NCBI RefSeq assembly: GCF_000378305.1
Contig: NZ_KB899538.1
Coordinates: 1,086,001 to 1,150,000 of the forward strand
DNA from: Thioalkalivibrio sp. ALJ12
GTDB lineage: Bacteria; Pseudomonadota; Gammaproteobacteria; Ectothiorhodospirales; Ectothiorhodospiraceae
DNA length: 64,000 nucleotides
Direction of reading: 5' to 3'
In this document: piece by piece, positions 36,178 to 45,025 of the stretch
Layout of the letters: every line of letters begins with the position of its first letter
Position numbering within the stretch: the first letter of the stretch is position 1
Notes under the pieces: model-generated
What the model was told of the DNA's origin: nothing
Database searches by the model: none
The model's input: only the letters and a program-made list of their open reading frames with translations
Made by a program: the position numbers and the translations under genes

Positions 36178-37191
36178 GTCGCGTCCGGCGCGTAGGGCGA
36201 TGGCCAGCAGGAGCAGGGGCAGGTAGCCGATCACGACACCGGCAGCACCCGGTAGCTGGTTGGCAACGACCAGGACCGCAATGGGGAGTAACCAGAGCAG
36301 GTTGATCGCGGCGACACCCAGGGCCACCGGGATATGGGACCCGAACCGGTGGGCGGCATGCTGGTAGGCATGGCTGCGATGGGCCTCGTAGACCCGCATT
36401 CCCCGAAACAGGCGTACGGCCAGTGTCGTGGTGGCGTCGACAATGAACACGCCCAGCAGGATCAGCCAGGCGGCCAGGAAGTTCGTGTCCAGCCCCGCTG
36501 CTTGCATCGACAGCAGACCCAGCAGCAATCCGAGCGTGCCACTCCCGACATCCCCCATGAAGATCCGCGCCCGCGGAAAGTTCCAGACGAGGAATCCCGT
36601 ACTTGCCGCGGCCAGCAGCGCCGGCAGCCACCAGGCGTGCGCATCCCCCCACCCAAAGAGCAGGCCGGCCATGGCCAGACAGGCCGTGACCGCCTGAATG
36701 CCGGCCAGACCGTCGATGCCGTCCATGAAGTTGTAGAGGTTCAGCAGCCAGACAACGTAGAAAAGCGCGAGTACATGGCCGATCCAGCCGGCATCGATCT
36801 GGACGCCGACAATCGCCACCGTTGGCAGCCCGCCTAGCCAGGCCAGGCCCCAGGAGGCCGCAAGAAAATGCACCAGCAGTCGCCAGCGTGCGGCCAGGTG
36901 ACCGTGGTCGTCCAGCCAGCCGACCCAGGCGACGGCGCCCGCAGCCCCGATCAGGGCGGCGGCGGTCGGCAGGTCGACCCAGCCGATCCCGGCGGAGAGC
37001 AGGATTCCGAGCAGAAAGACCAGTACCAGTGCCAGGCCGGCACCGCGTGGTGTGGGGGTCTGGTGAGAGCTGCGTGCGCCGGGGATGTCGACCAGCTGCT
37101 GCGCCAGGGCGTAGCGGCGAATCCAGCCCGTGATTACCACCACCAGCGCGAAGGCGGTCAGCAATCCGATGGTCTCGATCACGTAAGGCAT
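36175..37191 (-). CDS. WecA/WbpL-like polyprenyl-phosphate GlcNAc/FucNAc-1-phosphate transferase
   Basis: 338 residues, about ten hydrophobic helices. Family motifs of the MraY/WecA superfamily: VDIPGARSSHQTPTPRGAG, WLDDHG, NLYNFMDGIDGLAG (the Asp-rich catalytic motif), IFMGDVGSGTLG and a HRSHAYQHAAHR His cluster near the C-terminus. It transfers a sugar-1-phosphate from a UDP-sugar to undecaprenyl phosphate at the cytosolic face, starting lipid-linked glycan assembly; close to the WbpL group that works with CapD/WbpM. A second initiating enzyme (PglC-like) is encoded at 39137. Confidence 0.85.
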   Translation of the reverse strand: MPYVIETIGLLTAFALVVVITGWIRRYALAQQLVDIPGARSSHQTPTPRGAGLALVLVFLLGILLSAGIGWVDLPTAAALIGAAGAVAWVGWLDDHGHLAARWRLLVHFLAASWGLAWLGGLPTVAIVGVQIDAGWIGHVLALFYVVWLLNLYNFMDGIDGLAGIQAVTACLAMAGLLFGWGDAHAWWLPALLAAASTGFLVWNFPRARIFMGDVGSGTLGLLLGLLSMQAAGLDTNFLAAWLILLGVFIVDATTTLAVRLFRGMRVYEAHRSHAYQHAAHRFGSHIPVALGVAAINLLWLLPIAVLVVANQLPGAAGVVIGYLPLLLLAIALRAGRD

Positions 37192-37329
37192 CCCCCATGG
37201 GTCCCGGCTGGCGGCCCCGGGCGGGCAATCGGATTGATGCCGCCCCGGGCCGGATGCCGCGCATTGTGGGGGAAGGGGAGATGGGACTCCAGCGCTTGGC
37301 TGGTAACCGTCGAGCTGGTAACCGCCGAC

Positions 37330-38298
37330 CTAGTAACCAGCGACCGGGTCGACCGGGGTCACCGGGGGCTCGCCTTGCGCCATCGCGCGGGCATTGCGGA
37401 TGAAGATCTCCAGCGCACGTTCCATATAGTGCGGCGAGGTGCCCGAGACATGGGGTGTGACGAGGACGTTCTCCCGGTTCCACAGCGGTGACTGGGCGGG
37501 AAGAGGCTGCTGCTCGAAGACATCCACCGCCGCACCGCGCAGGTGTCCGGCATCCAGCGCCCGGGTCAGCGCCTGCTGATCCACAACCCCGCCGCGGGAG
37601 ATGTCCACCAGCACGGCGCCCGGCTGGAGCCGCTGGAACTGGGCTTCGCCGATCCGGTGCCGGGTGTCCCGGGTGAGCGGCAGGCATACGATCAGGTCGT
37701 CCACCTCCGGCAGGCGGTCCTCCACGCTATCCAGGGCAATGACCTCGTCGGCGCAGTCATGGGGGCGCGGGTTGCGCTGGACACCGATCACGCGCATGTC
37801 GAACGCCCGGGCCCGGCGCGCCACCTGGGTACCGATATGCCCCATGCCAAGCACCATGGCGGTGCGCCCGGTCAGCTCCCCGAGCCAGCAGCGCTCCCAG
37901 CGCTTCTCGCGGCTTTGTGCGTTGAAGCGGTCGAAGTGCTTGGCGAAATAGAGCATGGCCCCGATCGCATACTCGCTCATCGGGGCGCCGTGGACGCCAC
38001 TGCTCTTGGTCATCAGCAGGCCATCCTTGGGGAATGGCATGTCCCAGATCTTCTCGACCCCGGCGGACAGAAAGTGCACCCAGCCATAGCGCGACAGGCG
38101 GTCCAGGGCGTCGGGCAGCCAGGGCAGGGTGGGGGCGATCACGGCATCGACCTCAAGCCCCTCGGGTATGGCCTCGGGCTGGCCGGCGAAGGTCAGCGTG
38201 GTGCCGGGCAACGCCTGCTGCAGGCGGGCCTCGATCGTGTCCTGCTGCTTCTCCAGAACCTCCGGTTTCTGCAGGAACAGGGTGTGGCTCAGGCGCAT
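37330..38298 (-). CDS. D-2-hydroxyacid dehydrogenase
   Basis: 322 residues from ATG 38298. NAD-binding GMGHIGTQVARRA near residue 148 and the active-site set Arg (VDISRGGVVDQQAL), Glu/Asp (AAVDVFEQQPLP) and His (LVTPHVSGTSPHY) mark it as a D-isomer-specific 2-hydroxyacid dehydrogenase (glyoxylate/hydroxypyruvate reductase-like). Its start lies inside the end of the upstream aldolase gene (10-bp overlap), so the two are co-translated. In this locus it may make a hydroxy-acid for polysaccharide substitution; the substrate is unknown. Confidence 0.82.
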   Translation of the reverse strand: MRLSHTLFLQKPEVLEKQQDTIEARLQQALPGTTLTFAGQPEAIPEGLEVDAVIAPTLPWLPDALDRLSRYGWVHFLSAGVEKIWDMPFPKDGLLMTKSSGVHGAPMSEYAIGAMLYFAKHFDRFNAQSREKRWERCWLGELTGRTAMVLGMGHIGTQVARRARAFDMRVIGVQRNPRPHDCADEVIALDSVEDRLPEVDDLIVCLPLTRDTRHRIGEAQFQRLQPGAVLVDISRGGVVDQQALTRALDAGHLRGAAVDVFEQQPLPAQSPLWNRENVLVTPHVSGTSPHYMERALEIFIRNARAMAQGEPPVTPVDPVAGY

Positions 38299-39140
38299 GC
38301 ACGGCTCCGGTTGTGCATGCGGGCGGCCAGCCGGAAGATGCGGCTGCGGACCTCGTCGCGGTTCTCCAGCAGTGCTTCCGCGGGGGCTGCGCGAAACTGC
38401 TGTTCCGCGGCCTGTAGCCGCTCCAGCTCGCCGCGCAGGCGCGCCGTCCCGGTGGCCGGGTCTTCCTGGCTGACCACCTCGCGGAAGGCGCGCGAAAGGA
38501 TGACCCATTCGGACCCAAGGCGCACGTGTTCGCCCAGGATGGACTCGGCCGGGACCTCGCCCTTGCCCACCGCGCCGACACCCCCGAACCCGAACGCGAT
38601 GCCCGCCTCGCGGCACAGGGCGGCCGGCACCTCCAGCATGCCGCCGGCCAGCGGTTCGAACAGGAAATCGAGCCCGGACGCCAGGCTGAGATCGTTCAGG
38701 CCGATATGAATCTGGTCCTGTGGCCCGAGCAGGGGCAGGTAGGACGGCAGTCGGATCAGGGCCTGCGGGGTCTCGACCAGCAGGGTCACCGGCACCTGTC
38801 CGCCGACGGCGTCGAGAAAATGCTGCACCTCGTCGATGCGGGTGAACATCGGCAGCATCAGCCGGTCGGCGCCGGCCTCGATCGCCTGACGGACCTCGGA
38901 GGGCGTTTGTGGTGCCGGCGGATTGATGCGGACCATCAGCTCTGCGCTCGTGAGCACGCTGGAGATGCGCCGGACATCGTCGAGCGTGTGGCGCGCCTTG
39001 TGGGTATCCAGATGGCCCTGGCGTTCGGCCTTCCCGCGGGTCTCCATGTCGACAAAGATCCGTGCGATCCCCGCTGCCTCGGCCTGCCGGGCCACATCGG
39101 CGGAGGCCGTAATGAACATGTGTTTCAGGGTGGAAGTCAT
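38289..39140 (-). CDS. HpcH/HpaI-family aldolase/lyase
   Basis: 283 residues. A TIM-barrel enzyme with ARIFVDMETRGK near residue 26, GADRLMLPMFTRIDEV near 89, VTLLVETPQALIRL (the metal-binding Glu) and IHIGLNDLSLASGLD, all hallmarks of HpcH/HpaI/CitE-type lyases, which split or join 2-oxo-acid aldols or acyl-CoA thioesters. It overlaps the sugar-transferase stop by 4 bp and the dehydrogenase start by 10 bp. Placement inside a glycan cluster suggests formation of an unusual acid; no substrate can be named. Confidence 0.8.
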   Translation of the reverse strand: MTSTLKHMFITASADVARQAEAAGIARIFVDMETRGKAERQGHLDTHKARHTLDDVRRISSVLTSAELMVRINPPAPQTPSEVRQAIEAGADRLMLPMFTRIDEVQHFLDAVGGQVPVTLLVETPQALIRLPSYLPLLGPQDQIHIGLNDLSLASGLDFLFEPLAGGMLEVPAALCREAGIAFGFGGVGAVGKGEVPAESILGEHVRLGSEWVILSRAFREVVSQEDPATGTARLRGELERLQAAEQQFRAAPAEALLENRDEVRSRIFRLAARMHNRSRACA

Positions 39141-39787
39141 TCCATGTTCCCTTGCTGTCGGTTACGCAACGAATCGCGATAGGTACGCCAGTTGATCCCG
39201 GCCTCGCCGTAGATCCCCTGACCGGTCAGGACGACGTAGACCGTCTTGATGATGAGCCCCAGGTCGTACAGCAGGTTGTGCTGCGCGGCGTATTCGGTGT
39301 CGGCCTCGAGCTGCTGGATCCAGCCCAGCGTGCGGCGACCGCGGACCTGGGCCAGTCCGGTCAGGCCGGGACGCACCGAAAACCGGGAGGCGTAGGAGGG
39401 GGGCACGACCTCTACCTGTTCCGGCAGGATCGGGCGGGGACCGACCACGCTCATGTCGCCGCGCAGGATGTTCCACAGCTGCGGCAGTTCGTCGAGACTG
39501 GTCGCCCGCAGCCAGCGCCCTACGCGGGTAATGCGCGGGTCGACCCCGGTGCTGACCACCTGTTCCTGGTGCTGGTCGATCGCGTCCGGATCGCGATCCA
39601 CCATGGTGCGGAACTTCAGTACCCGAAACGGCTGTCCGTTGAAGCCGATGCGTCGCTGACGAAAGAGGGTCGGCCCGGAGCTGTCGAGGCGAATCGCAAT
39701 GGCGATCAGCAGCAGCAACGGGGCCAGCACGAGCAGCACCGCCATGCTGGACAGGATGTCGAACAGGCGTTTGAGGGTGGCGTTCAT
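39137..39787 (-). CDS. Initiating sugar transferase (PglC/WcaJ C-terminal type)
   Basis: 216 residues. A monotopic phosphoglycosyltransferase: N-terminal re-entrant hydrophobic helix (about 12-34), FRQRRIGFNGQPFRVLKFRTM, the catalytic Asp-Glu in TSLDELPQLWN and DMSVVGPRPILPEQ. It lacks the long N-terminal membrane part of WcaJ/WbaP, so it is of the PglC size. It moves a phosphosugar to undecaprenyl phosphate and probably begins the repeat unit with the GT4 enzyme encoded just upstream (4-bp overlap). Confidence 0.9.
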   Translation of the reverse strand: MNATLKRLFDILSSMAVLLVLAPLLLLIAIAIRLDSSGPTLFRQRRIGFNGQPFRVLKFRTMVDRDPDAIDQHQEQVVSTGVDPRITRVGRWLRATSLDELPQLWNILRGDMSVVGPRPILPEQVEVVPPSYASRFSVRPGLTGLAQVRGRRTLGWIQQLEADTEYAAQHNLLYDLGLIIKTVYVVLTGQGIYGEAGINWRTYRDSLRNRQQGNME

Positions 39788-40998
39788 GCGAGCTCCATCG
39801 TTCGAAGAATGACGCGGTTGACCTGCCCCACCTCGTACTTTGCCTCCACCCGATCGCGCGAGGCCCGGGCCATGCGGGGCAGCAGCTCAGGGTGGTCGAG
39901 GAGCCTCTGCATGGCATCCGCCAGGGGCGCGGAGGTCCGGGGCGGGACGAGGAGGCCGTTCTCGCCGTCGACGACGGTCTCGCGGCAGCCCGGGGCATCG
40001 GTGGTGATGATCGGGCGGCCCACGCTCATCGCCTCCAGCACCGAACGCGGGGTGCCTTCGCGGTAGGAGGGCAGGACGAACGCGGAGGCCTTCTGGAGCC
40101 AGGGTCGAACATCGGCCACGCCGCCGACGAACTCGACGATGCCTTCGCGCTTCCAGGACTCGACCTGCTCCGCCGAGATCGTGTGCGGAAGGTCCGGGTT
40201 ATGGGGGCCGACCACCACGAAGCGGGCATTGGGGTGTTGCGTGTGAACCTGGCGCGCGGCCTCCACGAACTCGAGGATGCCCTTCTCGGTGAGCAGCCGG
40301 CCGACAAACAGGAACAGCGGGTCGCCTTTGGGAAGGGGATGCTGGGCGAAGCGGTCCACGTCCACCCCGGAGCCGTTAATGCGGACGACCCGCTCGGTAT
40401 CCGGCAGCACACCTCGATCGAGGAAATCCTGGAGGTCATCCGGGTTCTGGAAGAACACGCGATCGCAGCGGGCCAGGGCCTGGCGATACAGGCCGGAACT
40501 GATCGTGCGCAGGATGCGCGTGCGCCAGGACTCGGTGGTAAAGGCATGCCCGAGACCGGTAATCATCGCGTAGACCCGCGGGACCCCGGCCCAGCGGGCG
40601 GCCAGAGAACCGTACACCACGGGCTTCACGGTATAGCTGAACACGGCCTCCGGCCGCAGGCGGCGCATCAGTTGGGTCAGGGCGAAGGTCGTGCGCAGGT
40701 CTTCAATCGGGTTCACACCGGTACGGCCCAGGTCGAACGGGTAGATCGGGATGCCCAGCTCCTCGACTTCGGGCAGGTAGTCCTTGCGCGGGACGGCAGC
40801 GGCCACCGTTTGGCCGCGGCGGCGGATCTCGCGGATCAGGTCCCCGCGGTTGGCGATCAGCGACCGGGCATTGGCCGCCACGATCAGGAGATCGATACCG
40901 CTGTGTTCCCGCGACTCGCTTTCCCGTGCGGCCCGTTCTGTATGGGGGTGGTCCCCACGCAGGGTGGTGGCCATCCTGCGGTGCTCGGTGTTCTGCAT
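39784..40998 (-). CDS. GT4-family glycosyltransferase
   Basis: 404 residues. GT-B fold with PLFLFVGRLLTEKGI in the donor domain and the EX7E motif in REGTPRSVLEAMSVGRP, whose glutamates bind the nucleotide-sugar phosphate. The VFSYTVKPVVYGSLAARWAGVPRVYAMITGLG segment is like PglA/WbpH-type transferases that add the second sugar. A roughly 30-residue polar extension precedes the fold. AGGAG at the right distance supports the start at 40998. A spacer of 183 bp separates it from the dehydrogenase gene. Confidence 0.87.
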   Translation of the reverse strand: MQNTEHRRMATTLRGDHPHTERAARESESREHSGIDLLIVAANARSLIANRGDLIREIRRRGQTVAAAVPRKDYLPEVEELGIPIYPFDLGRTGVNPIEDLRTTFALTQLMRRLRPEAVFSYTVKPVVYGSLAARWAGVPRVYAMITGLGHAFTTESWRTRILRTISSGLYRQALARCDRVFFQNPDDLQDFLDRGVLPDTERVVRINGSGVDVDRFAQHPLPKGDPLFLFVGRLLTEKGILEFVEAARQVHTQHPNARFVVVGPHNPDLPHTISAEQVESWKREGIVEFVGGVADVRPWLQKASAFVLPSYREGTPRSVLEAMSVGRPIITTDAPGCRETVVDGENGLLVPPRTSAPLADAMQRLLDHPELLPRMARASRDRVEAKYEVGQVNRVILRTMELA

Positions 40999-41181
40999 GT
41001 CTTTTGCTCCTGTTCCCGAGGGGTGCCGGGTGGTCTCCGCCTATGCTGGAGAGGCCTCTCGGAAGTCCTTGTGCATAGGTGCAAAAGGTAAACAGGACAA
41101 TGATTTATCGCCATGCTTCGGGGTGCTCAAAGTGTGCGAGACACCCCGAAAAGGCAGACCGGCTCAGGGGGGATGGCCGGT

Positions 41182-42471
41182 TTATAGACGCAGGTCACTC
41201 GCCTCGGGCGGGAGTACGGATTTCACGTCGAAGACCACCGCGCGCTCGCGTCCGAACCTCTGCAGGCCCTGGGCCCCAAGTTCGACGAACTCGTGGTGCG
41301 GGACCGCAAGGATGATGGCATCGTACGCGCCCTGCTTCGGCGACTCGGTCAGCAGGTCCAGTCCATACTCGTGACGGGCCTCGGCGGTATCCACCCAGGG
41401 GTCCCAGACATCGACCTCGGCGTTGTAGCCGTGCAGGTCATGGATGATGTCGACCACGCGCGTATTGCGCAGATCCGGGCAGTTCTCCTTGAACGCGAGC
41501 CCCATCACCAGGACGCGCGAGCCTACGACCGGGAACCCCTTGCGGATCATGGCCTTGATCGTGCGATCCGCGATGTAGCCGCCCATGCCGTCATTGGTAC
41601 GGCGTCCGGCAAGGATCATCTCCGGGTGGTAGTTGGCGGCCTGTGCCTTGTGCGTCAGGTAGTACGGGTCGACGCCAATGCAGTGCCCGCCCACCAGACC
41701 GGGCCGAAACGGCAGGAAGTTCCACTTGGTCCCGGCCGCGGCCAGCACGGCCTCGGTATCGAGATCGAGTCGCTCGAACAGCATTGCGAGTTCGTTGATC
41801 AGCGCGATATTCACGTCGCGCTGGGTGTTCTCGATCACCTTGGCCGCCTCGGCCACGCGAATGCTGGGGGCCGGATGGGTGCCGGCACGGATGATGCGGG
41901 CGTACAGCGCGTTGACGAAGGTCGCGACCTCGGGGGTCGAGCCGGACGTGACCTTGACGATATCGGGGATGCGATGCTCCTTGTCGCCGGGGTTGACCCG
42001 CTCCGGGCTGTAGCCGAGGAAGAAATCCCGGTTCAGCTCCAGGCCGGATTCGCGGGCCAGCACCGGGGCGCAGTCTTCCTCGGTCGCGCCGGGGTAGACG
42101 GTGGACTCGTAGATCACCACGTCCCCTGGCTTCAGGGCACGACCCACCGTGCGGCTGGCCGCCAGTAGCGGGCCCAGGTCCGGGCGCCGGTGGGCATCGA
42201 TCGGTGTGGGGACCGTCACGATGAACACGTTGCAGTCCTGCAGTCGCTCCAGATCGGCGGTCAGTTCCAGATGCTCGGCGGCGGCGAGTTCCTCACGGGA
42301 AACCTCGCGTGTGCGGTCGTGTCCCCCGCGCAGTTCCTCGACGCGGCCCGTATCGATATCGAAGCCCAGTGTGGGCAGGACCCGTCCGAACTCGGCTGCC
42401 AGAGGCAGGCCGACATAACCCAGACCAATTATGGCCAGACGCGGGGCGTCCGGTGCCGCAAATTCCGCCAT
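41182..42471 (-). CDS. UDP-sugar 6-dehydrogenase (TviB/WbpA-like)
   Basis: 429 residues from ATG 42471. N-terminal LAIIGLGYVGLPLAAEFGR binds NAD; the substrate domain includes YSPERVNPGDKEH and IENTQRDVNIALINEL; the catalytic Cys is in GLVGGHCIGVDPYYLTHKA. These features match TviB/WbpO-type UDP-GlcNAc (or GalNAc) dehydrogenases, which make UDP-HexNAcA uronic acids, more than UDP-glucose dehydrogenase. With the uronate epimerase at 50073 it could supply acidic sugars. The open frame extends upstream (to 42666) but lacks family similarity. Confidence 0.88.
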   Translation of the reverse strand: MAEFAAPDAPRLAIIGLGYVGLPLAAEFGRVLPTLGFDIDTGRVEELRGGHDRTREVSREELAAAEHLELTADLERLQDCNVFIVTVPTPIDAHRRPDLGPLLAASRTVGRALKPGDVVIYESTVYPGATEEDCAPVLARESGLELNRDFFLGYSPERVNPGDKEHRIPDIVKVTSGSTPEVATFVNALYARIIRAGTHPAPSIRVAEAAKVIENTQRDVNIALINELAMLFERLDLDTEAVLAAAGTKWNFLPFRPGLVGGHCIGVDPYYLTHKAQAANYHPEMILAGRRTNDGMGGYIADRTIKAMIRKGFPVVGSRVLVMGLAFKENCPDLRNTRVVDIIHDLHGYNAEVDVWDPWVDTAEARHEYGLDLLTESPKQGAYDAIILAVPHHEFVELGAQGLQRFGRERAVVFDVKSVLPPEASDLRL

Positions 42472-42545
42472 CTTCCAATCTCCTGTGTGAATGTTGGTAA
42501 TGGCCCCGGGAGCGGGGCGGGTGCGCGCGAGTCGCGCGCGGCCGA

Positions 42546-43892
42546 TCAGGGCGCGGCACGCCGTGGTTGCGGCAGTTCCGCGCCGGAAATCTCCGGTGGA
42601 TCCGTGGTGCTGTTCGGGGCTGACGAGCGACTGGCGCCAAGGCGTCGCAGTCGTTCCCAGCGCCACAGGCGGCGCCCGGCCAGGCCCGCCGCCAGGGCAA
42701 TCAGGATCCCGAGGAACTTGGCCCGGTGACGGGCGGCGGTCCCGAAGTTACTGGTGCCCCAGGCGAAGATGATCGCCAGGACGATGAACACGACGACCAG
42801 CACGCGAAAATCCGAGCGATGCCACCAGTGGCGGCGATACACCGCCAGCAGCAGGACCAGTGTCAGATAGAACAGACCCTCCACCATGCCGATCAGATGC
42901 ACGGGCGAGCGCACTTCCCACAGCGGGGGACCGAACAGCAAATAGCCCACCCGGATTGGTGTCAGGACCAGTGCCTGGAGGTCATTGGACGGGATCAAAA
43001 AGGACGGGTAGGCGGCCCCGCCGCGGGCGCTGCGCTCGGCCCGCTGGTCCAGCGTCTCGGTCTGTTCCATCACGTCGCCCAGTTGCCCGATCGACGAGAA
43101 GCGCATGTCGTCCATCACCACGAATCCGAGGACCCCGGCCGTGCCGAGCAGCATGCCGCCGAGCATCAGCCCGGGACGCATATGCCCCAGATCCGATGCG
43201 CGCAGGAATTCCTTGATCGACCAGCCGACCAGCACGACCGCGATGCCCGCGATCGCAAAGACTGCCGCGCCGTGCACGACCGCCGCGCCCAGCAGTACCC
43301 CGACGGCAGCCACCAGGAAACCGGTGCGCTGACTCTGAACCCAGCGCACCAGCCAGAGCACGCCCAGCAGGAAGAAGGCAGTAAACCAGACCTCGCGTAG
43401 TGGCACGGCCGCGTTCACGATCAGGATCGGGAACAAAGCAGCGATCCAGGCCGCACGCACGGCGGCCTGGCGGTCCCAGAGCTGCTCGGCGATGCGCGCA
43501 ATCAGATAGACCGTCAGCATGCCCAGGGCGATGTTCACGGCCTGGAAGGCCAGGGGGGCGCGGTCGGCACATGCGTAGACGTTCGCGATCAGCCAGCTGT
43601 GCAGGTACGAGCTGCCCATGCTGAAGTGGTCGCCGAGATTGCCGCAGCCACTCTGGGCCCAGAACCAGGCCCGGCGCTCGAAGCTGATCGCATCGGCTCC
43701 ACCCTGAGGCAGGGGAAACAGGAAGCGCTGTACCAGCGCCGCCCCGATGCGGGCCAGCAGGGCCGCCAACAGCGGCCACAGATAGCCCTCGCGTCTTGCC
43801 CCGGTCCACAGCACGGCGACCAGCACCACCATCAGGAAGCTGGCCGACAGGAGCAGCTCCATCGTCGTGAACGGGATCGAGGTGTAGCTCAT
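42546..43892 (-). CDS. Polysaccharide polymerase-like integral membrane protein
   Basis: 448 residues with ten to twelve hydrophobic helices and a large soluble loop near residues 265-310. No sharp sequence signature is seen, but size, helix count and location (between two GT genes, before the flippase and export genes) fit a Wzy/EpsG-type polymerase; a membrane glycosyltransferase is the alternative. A Pro/Ser tail ends the protein. It overlaps the GT4 gene by 4 bp. Confidence 0.5.
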   Translation of the reverse strand: MSYTSIPFTTMELLLSASFLMVVLVAVLWTGARREGYLWPLLAALLARIGAALVQRFLFPLPQGGADAISFERRAWFWAQSGCGNLGDHFSMGSSYLHSWLIANVYACADRAPLAFQAVNIALGMLTVYLIARIAEQLWDRQAAVRAAWIAALFPILIVNAAVPLREVWFTAFFLLGVLWLVRWVQSQRTGFLVAAVGVLLGAAVVHGAAVFAIAGIAVVLVGWSIKEFLRASDLGHMRPGLMLGGMLLGTAGVLGFVVMDDMRFSSIGQLGDVMEQTETLDQRAERSARGGAAYPSFLIPSNDLQALVLTPIRVGYLLFGPPLWEVRSPVHLIGMVEGLFYLTLVLLLAVYRRHWWHRSDFRVLVVVFIVLAIIFAWGTSNFGTAARHRAKFLGILIALAAGLAGRRLWRWERLRRLGASRSSAPNSTTDPPEISGAELPQPRRAAP

Positions 43893-45025
43893 GGCGAGAC
43901 GGGCGCGGTATCGACCATCGCATCCTGGAACAGGGTCTGGTAGTGCGCGGCCACGGCCTCGAGGGCGTAATGCGATTCCATGCGTGCGCGCGCCTCGTCG
44001 CCCAGTTCGCGCAGGCGTTCACGGCCCTGGCCGATGGCCCGGGCAATGGCGTCGGCCAGATCCAGCGGCTCGGGGCTTGTGGCGACAAAGCCGGTGGACC
44101 CGACCACGCGGGCGGCATCACCGATATCCGTTACCACGGCTGGTCTGCCGCAGGCCATGGCCTCGCCCACGACATTGGGGAAGCCTTCGCCCCAGCGCGA
44201 GGGCAGCACTAGCAGGTCCAGGCCCGGGTAGAGGGCCTCGGGTTCGGGGGTGGGCGGCAGCAGCGTGACATGCCGGTCCATTCCGTGTTCGCGGATGGCC
44301 CGGTCCAGCGGGTTGTCATCCGCGGATACCCCGGTGCCTACCATTACGCAGTGAACGTCGGCTCCACCCCGGACCAGATGCGCCAGCGCGGCCACCAGTC
44401 CGGCATGGTTCTTCATCGGGTGAGCGCGTCCGACCATGCCCAGCAGCCAGGTATCCGCGCCAATACCCAGTTGGGTGCGCAGCCCGGGGGCGGCGTCCGG
44501 TGCCGGATGGAAGCGCGCCAGATCAAAGCCGTTGGGCAGGACCATGCGGCGATCCGCGGAGAATCCCAGTGCCTCGTGCTGGGCGGCCGCGGTTGCGCTG
44601 TTGTAGACGATGCGGGTCGGATACCGCGACAGCCAGGCGCCGCTGCGGATCACCCAGCGGGTCCCGCGTTTCTCGTGCGCCAGGTCATGCACCGAGTGGC
44701 GCACGTTCCAGAACACCGGTCCCTGATGCCCGAGGCGTCGGGTCAGCGAGGCCGCCAGATTGCCGTGGTACATCCAGCCCATCACGCCATCGGGCTGATA
44801 GGCGGCCAGCGCGCGGCGCAGGGCGACAATCCACCCCGTGGAGAGCGGGTTGCGCAGTCGTCCGGTATAGACCGGGATGCCCTGCGCGCGGATGTCGCCG
44901 GCCATCACGCCGGGCTCCTTGAGCGCGAACACGGCGCCGGCGTCCGGTGCCGCGTGCAGCAGGTTGCCCAGCTGGCGCTCCGCGCCGCCCTGGCCGAGCC
45001 CGTTGATCACGTGCAGGATCTTCAC
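43889..45025 (-). CDS. GT4-family glycosyltransferase
   Basis: 378 residues. N-terminal HVINGLGQGGAERQLGNLL is the acceptor-side glycine-rich loop of many GT4 enzymes; the donor side has LGMVGRAHPMKNHAGL and the EX7E motif within RWGEGFPNVVGEAMACGRP. It overlaps its neighbours on both sides by 4 bp (ATGA), so it is tightly coupled. The sugar is not predictable. Confidence 0.87.
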   Translation of the reverse strand: MKILHVINGLGQGGAERQLGNLLHAAPDAGAVFALKEPGVMAGDIRAQGIPVYTGRLRNPLSTGWIVALRRALAAYQPDGVMGWMYHGNLAASLTRRLGHQGPVFWNVRHSVHDLAHEKRGTRWVIRSGAWLSRYPTRIVYNSATAAAQHEALGFSADRRMVLPNGFDLARFHPAPDAAPGLRTQLGIGADTWLLGMVGRAHPMKNHAGLVAALAHLVRGGADVHCVMVGTGVSADDNPLDRAIREHGMDRHVTLLPPTPEPEALYPGLDLLVLPSRWGEGFPNVVGEAMACGRPAVVTDIGDAARVVGSTGFVATSPEPLDLADAIARAIGQGRERLRELGDEARARMESHYALEAVAAHYQTLFQDAMVDTAPVSP

